56,815 nt of DNA from Bryobacteraceae bacterium. GTDB taxonomy: Bacteria > Acidobacteriota > Terriglobia > Bryobacterales > Bryobacteraceae. The position numbers and the translations under genes were made by a program. This document shows positions 51,777-56,815 of this stretch, piece by piece (the stretch's first letter is position 1; each line of letters opens with the position of its first letter). The stretch covers positions 1 through 56,815 of the forward strand of contig JAHCHE010000042.1 in assembly GCA_026129905.1 (NCBI GenBank), given 5' to 3'. Below the pieces are notes generated by a model, which did not search any database, was not told the DNA's origin, and saw nothing but the letters and a program-made list of their open reading frames with translations.

Positions 51777-54719
51777 ATGCAAGCAAGCATGGCTGCCGCC
51801 GGCTTAGCAATCCTGACGTTCGCAGCTTCATCCGTTGCCCAACAGGTCCTGGTCCTCGAAGACTTTGAGACGGACCGCAAATCGTGGGAAGGCGACATCG
51901 CTATCGCCGCGCGCTATGTCTCTCACGGCTCTCGTTCCGGAGAGGCGACCTTCCAGCGCGGACGGTCCGCCATCCATCTCACCGGCTTCCCGAGCGACTG
52001 GTCGGCGTTCGACCGCCTGCTGTTCGACGTTTACCTGGACCGCGCCGGCGAAGCGGCCCTCACGCTCCGTATCGAAGACGACGAGGAGCCCTACGAAGCG
52101 TCGCGGAAGCTGTTCATCCAGCATGGGTGGACGCACGTCGAGGTCCCCTTGGCGCGCCTGCGAACGGTTTCGGAAAGCCGCAACCTCCGGCTCGCGCGAA
52201 TTCGCCGCTTCACCATCTCCGCCGATCGCGCCCGCCTGCCGTTGACGCTGCACATCGACAATCTGCGGCTCACTGCCGGCGAGGAGCCCGCCGCCACGAG
52301 GTCGAAAACAGCGCCGCAAAACACCGTCTCCGTCCTCGACGACCGATTCTTCACGGTGCGGCAGGTGGCGCGCCCGGAGGAGGTTCCCGAAGCCGCCGCC
52401 GTCGCCGAACTCCGCCGCCGCGCACAGCAGGAGGTGGAACTACTCGGCCGCGCGATTGACGCCGCGCGGCTTCAGGGAATTGAAACCATCTATGAAGAAC
52501 GCCACCTGGTAACCGGCCAGTTGGGACTCGACCTTCGTCCCAAGCTTGCGTGGTTCAACGACGACAAAACCAAGACGGCAATGTTCACCTACGTCGCGGA
52601 TGCCTGCCTGCGCGCACGCCGCCGGCTCGAGGATGCGTTGAACGGAAACGTCCGCCTCGCGAACGGCGACGACACCCAGCTCGGCGAAGGACTGATGCCC
52701 CCGCTTCCGCCGCTGAAAGGCCGTCCGGCGCAAAACTGGTTCTATCGGGACGACCGGGGCGATCCACTGATGATCCTGTCGTTGCATTCGCCCAGCCGGA
52801 TGCTGGAGCGCTTCTTCGCCACGCCGCGCCAACACATCGAAAGCTATACCGTCGGAGGCGGCTCGCGTTGGACCATCGAGCAGTCCCCTGTCTACGAAGC
52901 CTTCCACAAGCACTCCGACGCCCGCCGCGTGGGCTGGGACGGTTGGTGCGGCCACCTCATCCGCGATCTGGACTCGATGGGGGTCAGCAAGCGCGAGAAC
53001 GTCGTCATCTGCCTGGAGAGCAATCACATTCGCAAAGCGGTGGAGGAGTACATCCGCATTAACATTCCGAAGTTCCACGACAACCCCGACCTTCTCTACG
53101 ACGTGATGGCCTACGAGCTGATGTACATCTGCTATTGCGACGCCAGCCAGCGCGCCTTCCGCGATTGGCTCCGCAAGCGCCACGGCGCCATCGAGCGGGT
53201 TAACGCCGCCTGGGGCGCGTCGTTCCACGACTTCCCCGAGATCGCCGCTCCGCCCGTCAAGAACTCGCGGCCGCTGCCGGGATCCAACCGCGCGCAATGG
53301 TACGACTGGGCGCGCTTTAACCAGGACCGCTTTACAGACTACCTGGTCTGGGTCCGGGAAACGATTCGGCGCATCGATCCCGGCGTTCCGCTCACGGCGG
53401 GCGGCAGTTCGAGCATGCTCGCTGGGCGCACCGGCACAACCGGGATCGATGAGGAGCAAATCATCAACCGCGCCGGAGACCTGATTCTTCACGAGGGCGG
53501 CGACTCGACTCTCGGCGTCGACTTGCAGCTTGCCCTCTCCGAGAAACCCAAGCCCCTGGCCGATCCCGAAATGAGCCTCCGCTCCGTATACGACCTGCTG
53601 CCGCATTTTCTGCACGGCAAGTCGGTAAGCCAGATCTATCATTGGCCCGCCCAACCATCCAACGAATTCTGGAGCGTCAATCGCAGCTCGATCCCTCATA
53701 GCGCCGCCTATTCCCTGGAGGATGTCGACGAACTGCTGCGCGTGGCCGTCGACGTCCGCCGCCTCCGCCGCGAGATCGCGGCCTTCGTCGAACGCCCCGC
53801 CGAAGTCGCCATCCTCTACTCACAGACGTCCACGCTCCAGTTGCCGCCGGAGATGCTCACCTGGCGCACCACGCCCTACCTTGCGGAACTGGAGAAGACC
53901 TATGAGTCCAGCCGCTACCTGGATGCCCGCGTGACGTTTGTCACCGAGCGGCAGATACGCGGCGGCTGGCTCAACCGCTACAAAGTCCTGCTTGTGCCTG
54001 GCGCCCGGAACGTCCCGGCCGACGTGGTGGAGCGCGTTTGGGACTTCGCGGCCGCCGGCGGGCGTGTGGTGATCACGCCGGAGTCGCTGGAGGCCGACGA
54101 GTACAACCGGCCTCTGAAGGCGCTCGCCCGGATCGGCGTCCAGGTGCGGCAGGTTCAACGGCCGAAAGCTGGAACGCCCGGCGCCATGGCGCAGGGTTAC
54201 GACCAGAGTTTCTCCGAGCAGGTCGAGTTCAGCGACGCCGCGGGCCTGGCGCTGAAGCCCGCTGCGGCGAACCGGCCGCCCCTGAAGACGGCGGGCGTGC
54301 GCCAGGCGATCGCGGTCTCGGCGCCGGCCCGATCGCTCTACGCGTATCCAAATGGCGGACCCGCCGTGGTCGAGGCGCCGCTGGGTTCAGGCGCGGTGAT
54401 CTACTCGGCTGCCTCGCTGGAGGAGCGCGACTTCAGCCGCCTCCTCGACGGGGTTTTCGACGACGCGGGAATCGCCCGGCCGATCCGCGTGCGCTCGGAC
54501 GAGGGCTGGATGATCGAGGCGCGGCTGGCCCGGTCGGGCGATCGCACGCTGCTGTACGCCATCAACTTTCACGACCAACCGGTGCGCCTGCGGCTGGAAT
54601 CCGCCGGCGGCCGGATCGAGACCGCGCTGGATCTCCGCGGACATCCGCCATCGCCGGGTCCGATCGCGCCGCTTGCGGCAAAGCAGACGGCCATTTACGA
54701 ACTGCCGCCGGCGTGGTGA
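51777..54719 (+). CDS. Secreted GH42-like beta-galactosidase-fold protein
   Basis: A 980-residue secreted protein. A signal peptide (SMAAAGLAILTFAASSVAQQ) precedes a beta-sandwich carbohydrate-binding-like domain at about 25-165 (LVLEDFETD; LTLHIDNLRL). The GH42-like TIM barrel spans about 200-640 and includes CYCDASQRAFRDWLRKRHG and VNAAWGASF, a segment typical of GH42. A trimerisation-like domain follows (GGRVVITPES, about 760) and a C-terminal beta domain. GH42 enzymes remove beta-galactose or similar sugars. The canonical NE acid/base motif is not obvious, since the aligned region reads MAYELMY, so activity is uncertain. Confidence 0.82.
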   Translation: MQASMAAAGLAILTFAASSVAQQVLVLEDFETDRKSWEGDIAIAARYVSHGSRSGEATFQRGRSAIHLTGFPSDWSAFDRLLFDVYLDRAGEAALTLRIEDDEEPYEASRKLFIQHGWTHVEVPLARLRTVSESRNLRLARIRRFTISADRARLPLTLHIDNLRLTAGEEPAATRSKTAPQNTVSVLDDRFFTVRQVARPEEVPEAAAVAELRRRAQQEVELLGRAIDAARLQGIETIYEERHLVTGQLGLDLRPKLAWFNDDKTKTAMFTYVADACLRARRRLEDALNGNVRLANGDDTQLGEGLMPPLPPLKGRPAQNWFYRDDRGDPLMILSLHSPSRMLERFFATPRQHIESYTVGGGSRWTIEQSPVYEAFHKHSDARRVGWDGWCGHLIRDLDSMGVSKRENVVICLESNHIRKAVEEYIRINIPKFHDNPDLLYDVMAYELMYICYCDASQRAFRDWLRKRHGAIERVNAAWGASFHDFPEIAAPPVKNSRPLPGSNRAQWYDWARFNQDRFTDYLVWVRETIRRIDPGVPLTAGGSSSMLAGRTGTTGIDEEQIINRAGDLILHEGGDSTLGVDLQLALSEKPKPLADPEMSLRSVYDLLPHFLHGKSVSQIYHWPAQPSNEFWSVNRSSIPHSAAYSLEDVDELLRVAVDVRRLRREIAAFVERPAEVAILYSQTSTLQLPPEMLTWRTTPYLAELEKTYESSRYLDARVTFVTERQIRGGWLNRYKVLLVPGARNVPADVVERVWDFAAAGGRVVITPESLEADEYNRPLKALARIGVQVRQVQRPKAGTPGAMAQGYDQSFSEQVEFSDAAGLALKPAAANRPPLKTAGVRQAIAVSAPARSLYAYPNGGPAVVEAPLGSGAVIYSAASLEERDFSRLLDGVFDDAGIARPIRVRSDEGWMIEARLARSGDRTLLYAINFHDQPVRLRLESAGGRIETALDLRGHPPSPGPIAPLAAKQTAIYELPPAW

Positions 54720-54732
54720 ACGGACGACATCG

Positions 54733-55599
54733 TCAGCGGCGGGCGCCTGCCTGCCGCAGAAAATCGATCAGGCCTTCCGGATCGTCCGTCAGGATGCCGT
54801 CCATGCCCATTGCGAGGTACTTCTCCCAATCCGCAGCCGTGTTGGCCGTGCTCGAAAACACCTCCAGCCCTGCGCCCTGCAACAGTTTGACGCCCGCGGC
54901 GTCGACATCGTCGGTCCGCACCATCAGGTGCGTCGCGCGATGGCGGCGCGCGAGTGCCAGGTAGTTGGGCTTGTAGCGCCGGGCGTTCAAAAGGCACGCG
55001 CGAATGCGGGGATTCCGCTTTCGCATCTCGTCGATGGTCCGGTAGTCGCCCGATTGCAGGATGAAGCGGTCCGCCAGACCGTGCCGTTCGAGCGCGGCAT
55101 GGATCCGCTCCACAAACGTATCGGGCGGGACCTCGTAGGCGGCGCCCTCCGGCGGCATCTTGGTCTCTCCCAACAGCAGCGCCGCGCTGCCGCGAACCGC
55201 GGTCAGAAATTCGTCGAGCGTCGGCATCCGCGCTCCGGGAGCGGTGACGCGCCGCGGATACTCGGCCAGAACCTTCGAACCGCAGTCGAACTGGAGGATC
55301 TGGTCCAGCCTCAGCAGCCGTATCGGGCCGCCCTGCGCCGCTGAGCCCGCCGCCGGCTCGCAGATGTCGGTGTTCACGGTCGAATCGTGGTGAATTACGA
55401 TGCGATTGTCGGCCGTCAGGTTCATGTCGAATTCCAGAACGTCGACGCCGATCTCGATCGCGTGCCGGAAGGCCGCCAATGTGTTCTCCGGCCGCGACGC
55501 CGCTCCGCCGCGGTGGGCGATCGCTTTCGGTTTCACTCCATCGGCCACGGCGAGCGTGGCCCCGAACAGCAGCAGGAGATTCAGTCCGAGGAGGCGCAT
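54733..55599 (-). CDS. Secreted glycerophosphodiester phosphodiesterase
   Basis: A 288-residue enzyme with a signal peptide (LLGLNLLLLFGATLAVA) and a GDPD domain. Catalytic His is in AIAHRGGAASRPENT, the metal Glu/Asp in VLEFDMN, and the second His in IVIHHDSTV. It cleaves glycerophosphodiesters to glycerol-3-phosphate and alcohol in the periplasm. The start is the ATG at 55599. It converges with the GH42-like gene (13 bases) and is divergent from the methyltransferase. Confidence 0.93.
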   Translation of the reverse strand: MRLLGLNLLLLFGATLAVADGVKPKAIAHRGGAASRPENTLAAFRHAIEIGVDVLEFDMNLTADNRIVIHHDSTVNTDICEPAAGSAAQGGPIRLLRLDQILQFDCGSKVLAEYPRRVTAPGARMPTLDEFLTAVRGSAALLLGETKMPPEGAAYEVPPDTFVERIHAALERHGLADRFILQSGDYRTIDEMRKRNPRIRACLLNARRYKPNYLALARRHRATHLMVRTDDVDAAGVKLLQGAGLEVFSSTANTAADWEKYLAMGMDGILTDDPEGLIDFLRQAGARR

Positions 55600-55731
55600 T
55601 CCGTTGACGATATCACCACGGAAGCTCGATTGGCCGACGCGCCTTGACCTGCGATCGTTTCACGCGCTCGACGTTCCCGAATCCCGGCGTTGCAATGCGC
55701 CGGGCTGTCCGAGCCGGACTACAATCGAGGG

Positions 55732-56595
55732 ATGCTGTCGAGGAGGGCGTTCCTCTTCACATCTTTCGTTCCAGTCCTTCAGGGCCAGAACCGGAGGCCA
55801 AACCTGTTCGGAGACGCCGAAGCATACGAGCGTTTCATGGGCCGCTGGAGCCGTCTCGTAGCGCCCCGGCTGGTGGACTTCACCGGCTTGCCGGAAACAG
55901 GCCGGATGCTCGATGTCGGCTCCGGGACCGGCTCGTTGGCGTTCGCGATCGCTGAACGCAAGGCCCGTGCACGCGTGTTGGGGATAGATCCAGCCAAGGA
56001 GTACGTCGCGTACGCTGCCAGCAGGAATCGCTTCGCCGATCGCGCGAGCTTCGAAGTGGGCGACGCGCAGCGGTTGCGTTTCGCCGAAGCGAGCTTTGAT
56101 GCGGCTCTTTCGTTGCTTGTCTTCAATTTCATCCCCGATCCGAGAGAAGCGCTATTGGAGCTTCGTCGCGTAACCAGGCCGGGAGGCAAGGTCTCCGCGG
56201 CCGTTTGGGATTATGGCGCCGGTATGCGGATGTTGCGAATATTTTGGGATGCCGCCGTCCACAAAGATCCGAAAGCCGAAAAGCTTGACGAGAAGCACAT
56301 GCCGCTTTGCCGTGCAGGTGAGTTGTCCGCTCTGTGGAAACAAGGCGGGTTCAAGAATGTCCGCGAGGAGCCCATCGACATCAGCTTGAGGTTCGAGTCC
56401 TTCGCCGACTACTGGGATCCATTCCTCCTGGGTCAGGGTCCTGCCGGCTCATACGCTCGTCATCTCGAACCCGACAGGTTGCAGGCCTTGCGCGACGAGG
56501 TCCAACGAGTCCTTTCGTTATCGGCGGAAAAGACCCCGTTCGTTCTTCCCGCGCGGGTATGGTCGGTGCGCGGCATCGTCCCAAAGCCTGCCTAA
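55732..56595 (+). CDS. Class I SAM methyltransferase with Tat-like N-terminus
   Basis: A 287-residue methyltransferase of the Ubi/Methyltransf_11 type. Motif I MLDVGSGTGSLAF is near 60-72, VLGIDPAKEYVAYA carries the acidic residue, FEVGDAQRLRFAEASFDAALS follows and RVTRPGGKV is motif III. The N-terminus MLSRRAFLFTSFVPVLQG resembles a twin-arginine signal, which would be odd for a SAM enzyme, so either this segment is not cleaved or the protein is exported. The start is the ATG at 55732; a longer ORF from 55690 lacks support. The substrate is unknown. Confidence 0.88.
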   Translation: MLSRRAFLFTSFVPVLQGQNRRPNLFGDAEAYERFMGRWSRLVAPRLVDFTGLPETGRMLDVGSGTGSLAFAIAERKARARVLGIDPAKEYVAYAASRNRFADRASFEVGDAQRLRFAEASFDAALSLLVFNFIPDPREALLELRRVTRPGGKVSAAVWDYGAGMRMLRIFWDAAVHKDPKAEKLDEKHMPLCRAGELSALWKQGGFKNVREEPIDISLRFESFADYWDPFLLGQGPAGSYARHLEPDRLQALRDEVQRVLSLSAEKTPFVLPARVWSVRGIVPKPA

Positions 56596-56607
56596 CGTGC
56601 GTAAGAG

Positions 56608-56815
56608 CTACTTTCCGCCCGCTCTCGGGGCAAAGGACTCCATGAGCAACTTGCGGTCTGCATCCGTCACCGGCCCGAGGCTCCGCACACCGCCCGTCCT
56701 TGGCGCGCACCCAGGCTGCCGCGCCGGCCAATCGCGGTGGCGTCGATCCGCCTGCCGGAGGATCCCGGACCAGGCGTATCGGGGCACGCGCCTCGCTCTC
56801 TGATACCTTGAATGA
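56608..56815 (-). pseudogene. C-terminal end of a CDS entering from the right edge, frameshifted
   Basis: On the minus strand a coding-like frame enters at the right edge (ARAPIRLVRDPPAGG, then AAAWVRAKDGR). Near 56695 coding character moves to another frame (VRSLGPVTDADRKLLM, then ESFAPRAGGK and a TAG at 56608-56610). Removing one base near 56695 joins the two. Both parts have GC-rich third positions. I do not recognise the family. It is convergent with the methyltransferase (12 bases). It may be a true lesion or a sequence error. Confidence 0.45.

Noticed and set aside
55690-55731. Upstream ATG start for the last methyltransferase
   Set aside because: Adds a 14-residue segment with no ribosome site and no family similarity; the ATG at 55732 gives a sensible N-terminus.

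Overview
The window reads as a chromosomal segment of a GC-rich Gram-negative bacterium, most likely an Acidobacteriota of the Bryobacterales/Solibacter type. This is inferred from gene content: an Oar-like TonB-dependent receptor with an N-terminal carboxypeptidase-regulatory domain, an ECF sigma factor coupled to a Ser/Thr kinase-STAND-TPR protein, a DUF1501 Tat protein, a Bacteroidetes/Chlorobi-like membrane pyrophosphatase, and GH5- and GH42-like secreted hydrolases. No rRNA or species marker is present. About 50 protein genes and one tRNA are supported.

Layout. 1-2.5 kb: a possible partial CDS at the left edge, a DegT/StrS aminotransferase and a secreted metallo-beta-lactamase-fold protein (all minus), divergent from a small secreted Cys-rich protein. 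2.9-10.2 kb (minus): an envelope block with wza-like exporter, Wzz-like chain-length protein, BY-kinase-like ATPase, bamA and an ompH/skp chaperone. 10.4-15.4 kb: EVE protein, Maf, a TerB-like protein, a DUF47/PhoU-like protein, a membrane pyrophosphatase and tRNA-Ile(CAU). 15.4-17.4 kb: a small degenerate accessory patch just after the tRNA. It holds an unknown protein paired with a frameshifted PIN-domain gene, and an 80-aa protein followed by a decayed ORF. 17.4-21.5 kb: Oar-like receptor and a CARDB-like protein. 21.5-25.1 kb (minus): a tightly overlapped cobalamin-type operon (CobD-like aminotransferase fold, BtuF-, BtuD- and BtuC-like). 25.2-29.1 kb (minus): STAND kinase and its ECF sigma factor.

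29.2-35.5 kb (plus): methyltransferase, short DUF1501 protein, APC permease, folD, coaE and an HtrA protease. 35.5-38.0 kb (minus): cytochrome bd oxidase (cydAB). 38.0-43.9 kb (minus): triple-repeat secreted protein, GH5-like hydrolase, glycine-zipper lipoprotein and a metallopeptidase/TolB-propeller/beta-barrel fusion. 44.0-47.6 kb (minus): an MCE lipid-transport operon (MlaE, MlaF, MlaD with OmpA-like tail) and MgtC. 47.7-51.7 kb (plus): DegP, a double-BON protein, a DAG-kinase-like enzyme, a metallophosphoesterase and a small lipoprotein. 51.8-56.8 kb: GH42-like protein, glycerophosphodiester phosphodiesterase, a methyltransferase with a Tat-like N-terminus, and a frameshifted partial CDS at the right edge.

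Most of the window is housekeeping and envelope biogenesis: export and folding of outer-membrane proteins, exopolysaccharide, lipid transport, quality-control proteases and respiration. The most unusual items are the CobD-like protein whose PLP-lysine position reads Asn, the post-tRNA patch with a broken PIN gene, the peptidase-propeller-barrel fusion and the three-fold repeat protein. Several genes appear to start with TTG or CTG inside the stop codon of the gene before them.
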